Shown piece after piece: positions 48,323 through 60,201 of a stretch of DNA of 64,000 nt. The stretch covers positions 310,001-374,000 of the forward strand of contig JAGTXO010000001.1 in assembly GCA_019448385.1 (NCBI GenBank), read 5' to 3'. The notes under the pieces were generated by a model. The model saw only the letters and a list, made by a program, of their open reading frames with translations, was not told where the DNA came from and made no database searches. The first letter of the stretch is position 1. Each line of letters starts with the position of its first letter. The translations under genes were made by a program, and so were the position numbers. The DNA is from Diacronema lutheri (lineage: Eukaryota; Haptophyta; Pavlovophyceae; Pavlovales; Pavlovaceae).

Positions 48323-51300
48323 ATGAGAGAGGCGATCGCGCTCGTGGGCCTCGCGCTGTTGGCGAGTGCGCCAGCCCGCGCGATGACGCTTTGGTCAGAT
48401 ACATGCAAACCGTGCGGCTCGTCCACCTGCCTGAGCAGCGTCTGCCGCGAGGGCGTGTGCGGCTCGGCGTTTGTGCGCGAGAAGTACGAGTCCTTTGGCT
48501 ACATCGTGAGCATGCCGAGCGCGGCGGCGCCGTGCACGGAGGGGCCGTACGCGTGTGGCGAGGACGCGGAGGACGCATCGCTTGTTTGCAATCCGGGCAC
48601 ATGCGCCTTCTCCGCGCCGTGCGCGCCGCCGCACCGCGGCGACCTGCGGCTGCAGCCGACGGAGCTGTCCGACCTGCTCGAGCTGCGGCTCGGCCAGACG
48701 CCGTCCGCGCCGCCCGCGGGGCTGCTGATGGTGTACGGGATGGCCGAGCCGAACCGGTGGAGTATTGCGTGCGCCGACGCCTCGCCCGACCGCGACCGCG
48801 CCGCGGACGTCGTCTGCCGCCAGCTCGGCTTCGCGCGCGCCGTCTCCGCAAAGATGGTCGCCATCGAGCCCCTTCTCACGCGCCTCTCGGCCGCCTTCTC
48901 GCGCGGCGGGAGCGGCTCGCTCTCGGACGGCGTCGCGACATTTGGCCGCGAGCTGCGCACGCTCTACGGCGCTGAGTTTGGCGCCCTCTCGCCCAACGCC
49001 CTCTGGATGCGCACGTGCGCAACCGGTCGCAACACGAGCGCACAGCCACTCGGCGGCGGCGGCGGCAGCGGCGGCGACGGCGGCGGCGCGCAGCTGCCAA
49101 CGTCCATCCTCAACTGCACGGGCCCGCCGCTCGTGCTGCGCACATGCTCGCGCACGAACGCCCTGCACGTCTCGTGCGCTGCCGAGCTTCTCGAGGCCGC
49201 GCACGCGCACGCGCCGCGCCGGCGCGGCGTGCGCGTGCCTGCTGAGCCGACGGCAGCGTGTGGCTCTTCGGGCGTTGCAAAGCTGCAGCCATGCGGCTCG
49301 TCCGATGTCGCGGCCGAAGCGCCGGAGCCGAGCGCGCGGCCGCGCGACAGCCCGGGGAGCGGAGCGGCGGCGGCCGGCCACGTGGCGGGCAGGACGGGCG
49401 GCACATCGGCGCCAGCCGCTCCAGGCGTTGCGCCCGTGCCGTCCGTTTGCCCGCCCCTCTTTTTGCCCACGCCGCAGCGCGTCGCCGGCGGCATTTACTG
49501 CGTGCACTACCCGATGCACGCGGCGATCTCGCCGCAGGCGCGCGAGCAGGCCTTCCGCGCGCGCGTCGCCGCCGGCCTCGCGCGCGGCGCCTCGAGCGCA
49601 CCGTTGCCTGCCGACTCGGAGGCGGAGGCGGACGACGAGTCGGCGCGCGCGTGTGAGCTCGCGCTCGCGTCCGGCGACCTGGGCGCGACAATGGACAGGT
49701 GCTCTGCTGCGTCGGGCTTCGCGCACCCGGCGGCAGCCGCGGCGCTCGCGCAGGCGTACGCCAACGGCGCCAACGACGCGGCCGCGAAAGCGGCGGCCGA
49801 GGCCGCCGGGATCGCCGGCTTGAACGCGCTCCTCGCCGCGTCGATGCCGCCGCCCGCCGACCCGCTCGCCGGCGTCGCACTCCCGCCCGTCATCTGCTAC
49901 CTCGGTCAGGCCAGCTCCGCGGGGTCGGCGGCGGACGGTTGGGACTCAGCGGCGCTGCTGCAGATGGCAGGCGCTCCGGCCAACGCGGGCAACGCGACGC
50001 CGTGCGACCACTTCGACACGCGCGTGCACTGCCCGTCCGACCGTTGGGCCGCCGTGCTGCTCCCGTCCGGTGCCTACTTTTGCGCGGGCAACGCGCCGCG
50101 CCCGCCGCCGCCGCCGGCCGATTTGCCGGCGCACGCGCGCGCCGCCGCCGGCATCTTCGACCACGCGCCGCTCCCATTCGTGCTGTGCCACCAGACAGGC
50201 CCAAACGCCCTGCGGATTCCACGCTGTGTGCCGCGCGCCGAGCCGACGCTCTCCGCCGACGTCACGTCGCCCATCGGCATCCACCTTGACCCGCGGCCGG
50301 CGGCGCGCGCGCCGGACGCGGCAGGCAGCGCCGACGTGGCGTCGCGCGACTGCTCGCTCGAGCTGCCCGCCGTCGTGACCGAGCAGGGCCTCGCGCCCGC
50401 CGGCTGCGCGCGCGCGCCGCTCGCACCCGAGCTGTGCGCCGCGGGCGTCTTCTGCCCCAACCTCTTCCACCGCTCCGTCTGTCCGCGCGGCTCGTTCTGC
50501 TGGCAGGGCTCCGTGGCGCCGGCGCCGTGCGGCGGCGACCTGCTCGGCGGCGTGCTCGGCGCGCTCTTCGGCGGCGCGCTCGGCGCGCTGCTCGGCGCGC
50601 CGCCGGCGGGCGCACGCGGCGCGTGCCCACCGGGCACAGAGCGACCGCCGCCGCGCACGGACTTTGTCCTCGTGCTCGGCGCGGTGCTCGCGGCGGTGCT
50701 CGTCGCCTTCCGCGCGTACGACCGGCTGCGCGCCGCGCGCCAGGCGGCGCTGCTCGCGCTCGGCGAGGACTCGGGCGGCGCGCAGCGCTCGACCGCGGCC
50801 CTGTACGTGCAGCTCGACGTGCTCTACGCCCGCGCGGCGCTCACGCTCGCGCCTGCACTCACGCCAAAGGTGCGCGATCGGCGACAGTCTGTGGCCGAGC
50901 CGCGCCATCGTGCGCCCGTTGGCGCGTGGGACGCTTTCCTGTACCACGCCGCGCCGCACGTGGGCGCCGCGCGGCTGCGCGCGCGCGAGCTCGTCGACGC
51001 GGCGCCCGGCTGGGCGCGCGCCGCGCACGCGCGCGCCGTCGCCGCGCTCGACAGCGCGCGCGCCGCGCTCGGCGGTGAGCACGACGGCGCGCGCGCGGAC
51101 GGCGCCGCGCGCGTCAGCACCGCCGGCGCCTGCCGCAGCCCCGTTGGTGGCGCCGCGCCGTCCGGCAATGGCGGCAATGGCGGCACTGGCTGCGCCGGCG
51201 CCACCGCCGGCCGCGAGCGCGCCTTGGACGGCGCAGGTGCGAGCGGCGCGGCCGGCAGCGCGGCGGGCAGCGCGTGTCGGCACTCGTGTGGCCGCCCGTT

Positions 51301-54300
51301 CGAGCGCGGCGTGTCGCACGCCGGCAGCGTGCACGCCTTTGGCGCCGACGAGGAGGAGGATGTTGTCGTGCCGCCCGCGATGAGCGCGTCGGTTGAGCGC
51401 GCGCGCCGGCGGCAGGCCGAGGGGCTCGCCGCGATCCACCCGGACTCCGAGGCGCCCTTTGCAAAGTTCACCGATCGGATCTCATTCCAGTTCAAGCGGC
51501 TGGGCATGAAAGTGCGCGCGCCAGCCGCCGTCATCGCGCGCCGCCGCCGCGCCGCCGCCGAGCGCGCGGCAGAGACGGGCGGTGCGCGCGACGGCGGCGG
51601 CGGCGACCTGTCCGGGTGGATGGAGGTGTTGCACTCCGTGTCCGGCTCGATCGAGCATTCGACGCTCACGGCGATCATGGGCGTGTCGGGCTGCGGCAAG
51701 TCGTCCTTCATGAACGTGCTCTGCGGCCGCGCGCAGTATGGGCTGCCGACGGGCACGCTGCGCGTGAACAACGCGCCGGCGGAGCCCGAGCGGTACCGCA
51801 ACCGGATGGGGTACGTGCCCCAGGACGACGTCGTGCGCGAGGCGCTCACGGTGTACGAGAACATCCTCTTCGCCGCGCGGCTGCGCCTACCGCGCGGCAC
51901 GCGCGAGGCACGCGTGCGCGGGCTGACGCACGAGGTGATCGAGATGTTGGGCCTCCAGTCGGTGCGCGACTCCGTCGTCGGCTCGGCGGAGGTGCGTGGC
52001 ATCTCGGGCGGGCAGCGCAAGCGCGTGAATATCGGGCTCGAGCTCGCGGCCGACCCGCTCGCGCTCTTCCTCGACGAGCCCACGTCCGGCCTCGACGCGT
52101 GCACGGCCGAGCTCGTCCTCTCGGCCCTACGCTCCCTCGCGCGCCGCGGCCGCACTGTGGTGATGGTGCTGCACCAGCCGCGCTACACGGCGTTCAAGCT
52201 GCTCGACCGGCTCATCCTGCTCGGCGTGGGCGGGCGCACGCTCTTCTGCGGCGAGCCGCTCAAGGTCGTGCCCTACTTTGCCTCCGTCGGCTACTCGATG
52301 CGATACGGTGAGAATCCCGCGGATTTCATGCTCGACGTCGTCAGCGGCCTCGTGCCGCGCGACCCGAAGCGGCCGGCGCACGAGCGCGAGCGCAGCGAGC
52401 GCGCGCGCGCGAGCTCGATCGACGGCCGCGCGCCGCCCAGCCCGCCGCGTCTCGCGAGCGGGCAGGCGCGGCACGGCCGCGCCGCGCCAGCCGCCGCCGC
52501 GGGCAACGCGCGCGGCGCGCTCGCGCGCGCTGGCCGCTGGGCATCGAGCGGCGCGCTCGACCGCGGCGGGCTCGCGCGCGGCGTGGCGCTGCCCGTCGGC
52601 GCGCTCGCGCTGCCCTTCGCGCTGCGCGCCACTCAGGTGGCGCCGTCGGGCTCGTCAAACAACGGGCGCGACCCGCCGTCGCCGACGAACACCGCCGAGA
52701 CCTCCGAGCCATTCACCGCGCCGCGCGCGAGCCGTACGCGCGACGCGGCCACGGCCAAGAAGCGCGGGATGGCGACGGGCGGCGGAGTGGCGACGACGGC
52801 CGTGCTCGCCGAGTGCTGGGCGCAGCTCGGGCACACGATCTCCGCCTTCGAGAACGAGGCCGCTCCCGTCACTGCCCTCTTCACGCAGGAGCAGCAGCTC
52901 GCCGTGCTGCGCGTCTTCGACTCGACGATCGAGGCCGCGTGGCCGGAGGCCGAGCGCGAGGCGCTGCGCGACGACCGCGCCGCCGCGCGCGAGCGCTTGC
53001 CGCCCGCGCCGGCGCGCGCTGCGGACGTTGTCGTGCGCGCGCGCGCGAGCAGCTGCCACGCGGCCGGCACGAGCATGCTCGCCAGCGGCGCCGGCGCGGG
53101 CGCGGGCGGCAGCTGCTCGGGCGGCGGCTCGGGCGGCGGCGGCGCGCGGCGTGTCGGCTGCGCGATCGCCTCCGCGCCGGCCGAGCCGCGCGCGGCGGGC
53201 GAGCTGAGCGCGTACATCTTCCGCGACGTGCTCGAGCAGACGGCGGCGGGCGTTGTCCTGCCCGCCGGCATGGCGCTCTCCCTTCTCCCCACCGCCGTGC
53301 GCGCGCGCAACCGCTGGCGCGCGGCCGCGCGCGCCATCGCCATTTCCCTCCGGCCGGGCTCGGCGCGCGCGACGCTCGCCGTCCGGCGCATCAACCCGCA
53401 GCTGCGCGTCAACGTCGGCTTGGCCGAGCGGCCCGTCGGCGCGCACGCGCCCTCTAACGGCGCGCTGCCGCCAGCGCCGCCCGCCGGCGCATTGGCTGCG
53501 AGTGCGCTGCCGAGCGGCGCTGCGTCCGTCAGCGGCCAGACCGCCGAGCCGATGGAGGGCGGCACCGAGCTGCACGAGGGCGGCGTGGACGACGACGACG
53601 ACGCGGACGAGACGGCGTCGCTGCCCGACATTCCGGCGCCACCCTCGTGCCACACGCGCTCGCGCCGCCTTGCGCGCGGGCACGGCACGCTCTCGCGCCA
53701 CCTCGCAGACGCCGCCTCGTCGGGCGCCCTCGCCGTCGGCGACTGGGCGGCGTTCATGCAGGCGCTGCAGGACCTCGCGAGCATGTCGGTGATTACGCGC
53801 GCACAGGTTGATCTCGTCGCGGCGTGCCTGCACGAGCAGCTGCTGCGCGCGTCCGACGCGTCGGGCCGTCCCCTCGTCGCAACGTCCGGCGCCTCCGTGC
53901 CCGCATCGCCCGGCGGATCGGTCGCGGAGGCGGCGGACGAGGACGAGCTCGCCTACTTTGACTTGGGCGCGGAGGACGCGCCGGCTGCGGCGGACGAGAA
54001 CAGCGAATGGGACGTCGAGACCGCGTCCGAGGTGATGAGCGTCGTGTGCACGCGCGCCGAGCTCGAGGCGCTGCTGCGCATCACGGACGACAACTCCGTC
54101 GAGGCGGTGATTGACTTGCAACGCAACGGCGAGCTCACCGCCGCCGAGTTCTACGACTACCAGGTTGGCGCTGCTGCGCGGAAGGGAGGGTGGGGACGGG
54201 AGAGCGCGCGCGTCACCTCCCGACGCGCCGCCGCGCGCTAACGATACGGTGCGCGTGCCCCCGCCCGCGCGCCGCAGAGCGACGTGAACGGCTTGGCTGA

Positions 54301-55589
54301 GGCGGAGATCTGGGCCAAGTGGAGTCGGCTGCAGCAGCAGCAGCTCGCAGGGGAGACGATCGGCTTCGGCGCGGGCCTGCGCGCGCGTGCACAGAGCCAC
54401 CTGCCCGGTCAATTCGACTTTGCCGCCGCGGCCGCCACCACTGAGACGAGTCGGCGCGTGCAGCCGCGCGAGCCGCCGTCCTTTTTCACGCAGCTGCGCA
54501 CGCTCACCGCGTCGTACGCGGCACAGCAGCGCCGCCTCGCGAGCGGGCCGGGCGCGCTCGCCGAGTGGGCGGCGCTCGTGCTGACCGCGGCGTTTGTCGG
54601 CGTGTTGCAGCGCTCGCAGCTGCCGGAGGGGTACGAGAAGCTGCCGACCATCTACGTGCTCGTCCTCACGCTCTACTCGCTCTTCGTCGCTCTTCCCGCC
54701 GTGCGCACCTTTGCCTTTGACCGCCACTCCTTCTGGCGCGAGGCGTCTGCGGGGATCTCACCGACGGCATTCTACTGCTCGCGCGCGCTCGCCGACCTGC
54801 CCGCCCTTTGCCTGCGCGCGCTGCTCTTCGGTCTCGTCTTCTGGGCGTGCGCCTTCTGGGCGGGCACGCTGCAGCAGCTCCTCGGCCTGCTCTTCGCCGT
54901 CATGCTCTGCGCGTCCGGTGCGCCCGCCCTCCCGCCCCCGCGCCCCCCCGCGCGACGCATCGGCCGTCGCAAGACGCCGCGCTGCGCGGCGCGCCCGTCA
55001 CCTACGCCGCCGCCCTGTCGCCGCGCGCGCCCCCTGGCGCCCAGGGCTGGCCTACGTCATCGCGATCACCGTGCCCGCGCCGCTCGCGGTGACGGTGTGC
55101 GGCGTGCTCATCTGCTCGCTCTGCGGTTTCTTTGCGGGCATCGTGCCCACGATACAAGAGGCTGGGACGGCGATGCGCATGACGCTCGATGTCTCGTACG
55201 GCAGGTGGGCGGCGCAGTGCCTGGCGAGCGCGGACTTCCTCGCCGTGCCCAACGCGCTGTACGCCGAGCAGGGCCGGCAGCTCATCGCGCTTTTCGCGTG
55301 GCCGTCCGCCGAGGAGCTCGCCGCCGCCGGCCGCGGTCCGTGCTCCCAGCCAATCGGCGTCCTCGTTGTGCTCGGCGTACTGCTGCGCGTGCTCGGCTGC
55401 GTCGCGATCCACTACGCGAACGGCACGCAATTTGGCAGGGCGCCAATGTGCAACCCAGCGCCCCGCGCGGCCGCGCGGCATGGCGCCCGCAGGCCGAACG
55501 CAAAGGGCGCGGCCGCGCGCGCGCGCGCGTCGCGCAAGCCGCTGCTCCTCGGGCCCGCGGTGAGCCGCGTCTCATCCTCGATGATTTAG
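48323..55589 (+). CDS. Very large ABCG-type ABC transporter (ABCG24/28-like)
   Basis: Three exons (48323-54163, 54278-54917, 55045-55589; donors GTTGGC and GTGCGC) give about 2341 residues. A signal peptide (MREAIALVGLALLASAPARA) leads a 760-residue Cys-rich ectodomain (for example CKPCGSSTCLSSVCREGVC, SVCPRGSFCWQG) ending in a membrane helix, FVLVLGAVLAAVLVAF (about 780). The nucleotide-binding domain starts near 1095: MGVSGCGKSSFMNVL is Walker A, YVPQDDVV the Q-loop, RGISGGQRKRVNIGLEL the signature, and LALFLDEPTSGLDA Walker B. About 700 residues of linker follow. The ABC2 membrane domain (AEWAALVLTAAFVGVL, ALADLPALCLRALLFGLVFW, then GLAYVIAITVPAPLAVTV) lies in exons 2 and 3. Plant ABCG24/28 share the Cys-rich ectodomain. 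The linker is extreme. Confidence 0.85.
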
Positions 55590-55785
55590 CTACGGAGCGT
55601 CGCCCCGCAGATCCCCTCAAGCCCCTCCGAGCCTAAGCCCAGAGAGGAAGGGTGCGCCACTGTTGTGCCTCAGCTCCGCCGCGCGGCGGAGGCTGTGTGA
55701 GGGCATCCCTGGGGGCTCGAAGACCGTCCAGGGTGGTGGCACGTGCAGATTCCTATGCGGGTTTCGTGAGTGTGTGCAGTGTGCG

Positions 55786-57150
55786 TCACACGCCGGTCGG
55801 GTACGTTTCGGTCTCCTCGTCGGATTCGGTCAGCTTGGCTGCGTCCGGCGCGAAGAGCGGGCGGAGGGCGTGCGTGCGGTCGATGAAGACGAGCGCGTCG
55901 TACCGCTTGGCGAGGACGGTCGGCACGTAGTTGCCGAGGTGCTCAGAGGGGGGCCGGAAGACCACACCGATCGCGCGATTGCCGCGCCACGCGCACAGCT
56001 CACCCGCAGCAGGCTTGGATTTGGGCATGACGATCAGCGCGTCCGCGCCGTCCGTCGCGCGATGGACAACATCCTCCCAGCTGCCGTCCCGCGCTTCGGG
56101 CACGCGCATCGCCTGCCACGGGTCGTCCCACGCGCCGCCGGCAATGACCTCGCCGCGGTGCGTGCCGAAGCCGACGAGCACAACGTTCTCCTCGCCGTAC
56201 TTCTCGCGCCCGAGCTGGCCGAGATTGAACTTCTTGCTCTGCGCCATGTCGGTGTAGCGCGCGTCGCCAATGTGCGTGTTGTGCGCCCAGACGATCGCCT
56301 TGGCCGACGGGCCGTGGTGGTCAAGCAGCTTGTCGAGCGTGTCGGTCATGTGCCCGTCGCGAATGTTCCACGACTGCGCGTCGCTCCGCACCATCGTGCG
56401 ATAGTACGCCTCAGCGTTGCGCACGACCATCGCGTTGAGCTCGGCGGCGAGCGGCGCCTCGTGACCCTCATCGCCGTCGGCCTTGGGCGCAAGGCCGGCC
56501 TCGCGCACGCGCCGAAGCAGGTCAACCGCCTCCTTCTCGCACGACGCCGGCACAAGCACAGTCGCGCGCGCGTAGTCCTGGATGTTCTCGCCAAACCGCT
56601 CAAAGCACCGGAGCGCGCTCTGCGCCGCATGCGATGCGGGCGCGCCGCGCTCCTTGAGGAACTTGACGAGCGCGCGAAGCGAGTCCCAGAGGCCGTACAC
56701 ATCGAGGCCGTAGAAGCCAACGCGCTCCGCCTCGGGTCGCCCCTCGTTGCGCGCGCGCATCCACTCGACCAGCTCGCGCGCCTCCTCGTTGGCCCACATC
56801 CACGTCGGCCAGCGGCGGAACGTTTCGAGCGCGGACGACGCGTCGGGCGCGGCGCCCGCGTAGCCCTTGACGTAGCGGTTGACGCGGCAGCAGTCGAGCC
56901 AATCGCCCTCGACGCCGACGAAACGGAAGCCCTTCTCCTCGACGAGCCGCTGCGTGATGGCTGTGCGCCACTTGTAAAACTCGCGCGTGCCGTGCGACGC
57001 CTCGCCGAGCATGACAACGCGCGCATCGCCGACGCGCTGGAGGAGCGGGTCAAGGTCGGACGGCGTGGCGAGCGGCCGTGCGAGCTCGCGCACGTTGTGC
57101 AGTAGGGTGGCGGACACCGTCATGTCGGCGGCCGCGCGGCTTCGCGCCAT
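55786..57150 (-). CDS. Erythromycin-esterase (EreA/B) family protein
   Basis: A 454-residue intronless protein if started at MARSRAAADMTVSATLLHNV (57150); the Met at 57123 is also possible. It matches the erythromycin esterase/succinoglycan-biosynthesis family: VVMLGEASHGTREFYKWRTA with the catalytic His, FRFVGVEGDWLDC, GLDVYGLWDSLRAL, RDGHMTDTLDKLL, and AIVWAHNTHIGDARYTDMA. These motifs form the metal-dependent or His-based hydrolase site of the family. Bacterial members open macrolide lactones, while most eukaryotic and environmental members have unknown substrates. Here no antibiotic role is implied. It carries no targeting peptide. The family's mainly bacterial distribution suggests past gene transfer, which sequence reading alone cannot confirm. 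Confidence 0.88.
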   Translation of the reverse strand: MARSRAAADMTVSATLLHNVRELARPLATPSDLDPLLQRVGDARVVMLGEASHGTREFYKWRTAITQRLVEEKGFRFVGVEGDWLDCCRVNRYVKGYAGAAPDASSALETFRRWPTWMWANEEARELVEWMRARNEGRPEAERVGFYGLDVYGLWDSLRALVKFLKERGAPASHAAQSALRCFERFGENIQDYARATVLVPASCEKEAVDLLRRVREAGLAPKADGDEGHEAPLAAELNAMVVRNAEAYYRTMVRSDAQSWNIRDGHMTDTLDKLLDHHGPSAKAIVWAHNTHIGDARYTDMAQSKKFNLGQLGREKYGEENVVLVGFGTHRGEVIAGGAWDDPWQAMRVPEARDGSWEDVVHRATDGADALIVMPKSKPAAGELCAWRGNRAIGVVFRPPSEHLGNYVPTVLAKRYDALVFIDRTHALRPLFAPDAAKLTESDEETETYPTGV

Positions 57151-57386
57151 GGCTGGAAGCGGTCGACGCTTCGACGTGCGGTGGAAGGCGTCTGTCTGAC
57201 CTTCCTCCGCCCTGACGGCGCTTTTCCCGCCCTTGGCCGGACTGCGATGTTCGCTGCCCACTGACATGCTGCGGCGCGTGGACTTGCACACCGCGCAAAG
57301 CCCTCCAGGTCTGGCATGAGTGGCCAAACGCGCTGGCGGAGGCGTCGGCGAGCGGAGGCAACGACGCGCTCCTCGCCTGCACCCGG

Positions 57387-59047
57387 CTATAAGTCGCGCT
57401 CCTCATCATCGGCCTGCAGGTAGCGCGCGAACGACTCTCTCCGGCACTCGCCGCCGCGTTGCGGGTCAAACGAGCACTTGAAAAACGAGCCGTCGGAGGA
57501 GATGACGATCAGCGTGTTGCGCTCAGAGCCGAAGGCGCAGATCGTGCGCGTCGCGCTGTGCACGGCTGGATGCCCCGGCGTGTGGAACTGCGCGACGCTC
57601 CACTGCGAGCTGATGTACTTGGGCATGAGTGACTGTGGGAGGACACCCGATAGGAATGAGAGGGATGATTTTGTGTTCGCCGCAACCTCAGAGTCGGCAG
57701 CCTTGCTCACAGAAGCTGGGTCGGACCGGCTGGCGAGCGCGGGAGCGTGTGGGCGAGGTGTGAGCGCGCGCGCGTCAGCCCGCGGTGCGCGTGCTCGCTG
57801 GCCGAGCTGCGCAGCGGCGCGCGCGCCGCACGTGCGCGCCTGCCGCGCGCGCGCGCGCACCCGGTGATGACTGGCACGGTGCTGCTCGGGTTGAGCGAGA
57901 AGACGTGGACGGTGCCGTGGTCGGACGAGACGGCGAGCCACAAGGCCTCGAAATCGAATGCGAGGCTCTGGATCTCCGCCGCCTCCGCCCCGCGCCTCAG
58001 CTCGTGCAACGGCGCGCCAGAGTGCGAATCCCACACGCGGATCAGCGTGCCGCGCTCGGAGGCGGTAGCGAGGCGCGTGCCGTCGAGGTTGAGCGCAAGG
58101 CACGAGAGGGCCGACTCGTGCGCGGCGATCAGCGTCGGCCTGCGGATATCGAAAAGCTCGACGCGCAGGTGGCCTTTCTGAAGGCCGGGGCACGCGAGCA
58201 CGCACGTGCTTGAGCTCGGACTGAGTGAGCAAAGGCCTGCGCGTCACCGGCGGATGTGGCGGGTGCACGGCGCCGCGCGTGGGTGTGGCGCGCTGGTGGC
58301 GGCGAGCGGCGGGCAAAGGGCGCGCTCGTGCTCGTGCGCGAATTGGCCGGGGGGGGGGGGGCTGTGCGCGTTGCCGCCGCCTTCTCTCGCCTTTGGGGTT
58401 GGAGATGGTCTCAAAGTGGTGGAGCATGCGCAGATCGGCAAAGTTGTACACGTACACCTTGTACTCGAGCACGACCACCACCCTGCGCGACGACGCGCGC
58501 CCGCGGCGAGCCGCGCGTTGGCCGCTGCACGCACGCTTGTTCCGCCAAAGGCTCGCCGCCGCACGGGCGCGCGCGCGGCGTGCACACCGGTCGCGGCGGA
58601 GCTTGACCGCCTTGACCTCGCTCCGAAAGGAGAGCTCGCCGATGCACCGGTTCTGGTGGTCATCCCAGATCATCACCTTGTTTGGCGGATAGCGCGGGTT
58701 GTTGCCGCCGCCGACGAGCGCGAGAATGTTGCAGCGGAAGAGCATCTCCACGATGCCAATGCCGCCGTTCAAAAAGTCTGCGCACGGCGGCGCAGGCGCG
58801 TGGTGGCCAGCAAGCCGTCGGCTCCCATCGCGCGCGCGCGCAGGCGCGCGCGCGGGGCCACAGCGCGCTCGCGGCGGCAACGTGCCATACGCCGGTGCGC
58901 AGCGCGCGCGCGTGCGCTCGCACCCCTGCGGAACGTCTGCTTGAACGGGTCGCAGTTGTAGATGCGAAAGCCCGAGTCGGTGCCACATGCGAAGCAGCCG
59001 TGGTCCTGGTTGAAACCGACGTACAGCAGCCCCGTGCTCGCGGCCAT
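57387..59047 (-). CDS. PROPPIN/WIPI WD40 protein (WDR45/Atg18-like)
   Basis: Five exons (59047-58924, 58777-58588, 58482-58391, 58236-57861, 57705-57387) give about 366 residues, all joined in frame. Donors are GTGCGA, GTGTGC, GCGAGA and GTGCGC. Motifs are [120 protein letters not shown] and [17 protein letters not shown]. The LRRG site in the last binds phosphatidylinositol 3-phosphate. WIPI proteins act in autophagosome formation. Intron 3 is GC-AG, forced by the invariant NPKGLC strip. The last acceptor is ambiguous by 24 bases (in frame). Confidence 0.92.
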
Positions 59048-59127
59048 CCCCCCTACGCTGGCCTCCTCCTCCTAGAGGAGACGGCAGGACGGGCGCAGCG
59101 ATGGCGGCCGAATTTTTACCCGCAGTT

Positions 59128-60129
59128 TCATGCGGCGGCCTGTGGGCAGTGATGAGCGGCGAGGTCATCAAGCGACGGGAGGACAAAGTCGGGGAAGCAC
59201 TCGGCGGGCCCGTTCAGCGCATCGGCGAGAGTGTGGCACCCGCTGAGCACGAGGAGCGTGCGCATGCCAACTGACCTGCCAAACGCGACGTCCGTGTTGC
59301 ACCGATCGCCGACCATGAGCGTGCGGCGGGGGTCGAGGGCGTAGAGCCGCACGAGGAGGCGCGCGAGCTCACGCGACGGCTTGCCCACGTTGACGTCGGG
59401 CGCGCGCTCGGCCGCGTACGCGACGAAGCGAACGCACGCGCCGCCCGCGGGAAGGACAACGCCGACGCCGGCCGGCCAGTTCTCGTCGAGGTTGGTTGCG
59501 ATGAACGGGCGCGAACGGTCGCGCGCGTACGCGCTCGCCTTGGCGAGGCGCGCGTAGCACAGCCGCTCCATCTGCAGCCCGACAACGACCGCGTCGACCT
59601 CGCCCGGCGGCGCGTCCGCAAAGCGCTCGTCGACCAGCGCCTGCATGCCGCCGGTGTCGGCGGGGCCGGAGGCGCGGATGCCAACGAGCGCAAGCTCGTC
59701 AAGCAGCCCTTGCTCGCCCACGCAGTAGGCCGTACGCACGTGCGGGTAGTGCGCGTGCAGGTAGCCGGCCGTGGCGGACGCGCTCGTGATGCAGTCCGCC
59801 TCAAGGACGCCGCCATAGCCGAGCGCGCTGAGCTTGGCGCAGAGCGAGCGGCGGGACTGCGTCGCGCTGTTCGTCACAAACAGCAGCCTCTTTCCCGCAC
59901 GCCTGAGCGCGCCGACCGCCTCGGGCACGCCGGGCAGTGCCGTGCCATGCGCAAATAGCACGCCGTCGCAGTCGCACACGATCGCGTCGATGCGGTCGAG
60001 GAGGCTCGGCGGCGGCGCGCCGAGGCGAAGTGCGCGCAGGCGCGCGCGAACGGTCGGAAACCAACGCGCCGCGGCCGCCACGGCCGCCGAGCCGACCGCC
60101 GACGCGATCAGGAAGGAGAACTCTCGCAT
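59128..60129 (-). CDS. Phosphoglycolate phosphatase / 4-nitrophenylphosphatase-like HAD enzyme
   Basis: A 333-residue intronless protein starting at [15 protein letters not shown]; the frame upstream opens only with GTG. The HAD core has [13 protein letters not shown] (nucleophile Asp and acid Asp), [78 protein letters not shown] (Lys) and [20 protein letters not shown] (the two Asp of motif IV). This order is that of the PGP/NagD branch. Phosphoglycolate phosphatase starts photorespiration by dephosphorylating 2-phosphoglycolate. The N-terminal hydrophobic stretch could be part of a plastid signal. Divergent from the sigma factor, with 72 bp between starts. Confidence 0.88.
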   Translation of the reverse strand: MREFSFLIASAVGSAAVAAAARWFPTVRARLRALRLGAPPPSLLDRIDAIVCDCDGVLFAHGTALPGVPEAVGALRRAGKRLLFVTNSATQSRRSLCAKLSALGYGGVLEADCITSASATAGYLHAHYPHVRTAYCVGEQGLLDELALVGIRASGPADTGGMQALVDERFADAPPGEVDAVVVGLQMERLCYARLAKASAYARDRSRPFIATNLDENWPAGVGVVLPAGGACVRFVAYAAERAPDVNVGKPSRELARLLVRLYALDPRRTLMVGDRCNTDVAFGRSVGMRTLLVLSGCHTLADALNGPAECFPDFVLPSLDDLAAHHCPQAAA

Positions 60130-60201
60130 CTGTTGTTCTCCGCTGGCACTTTTTGAGAAACTCGTCGGCACCGGACCACGCAGCAGGGCATTTCATTTGC
60201 G

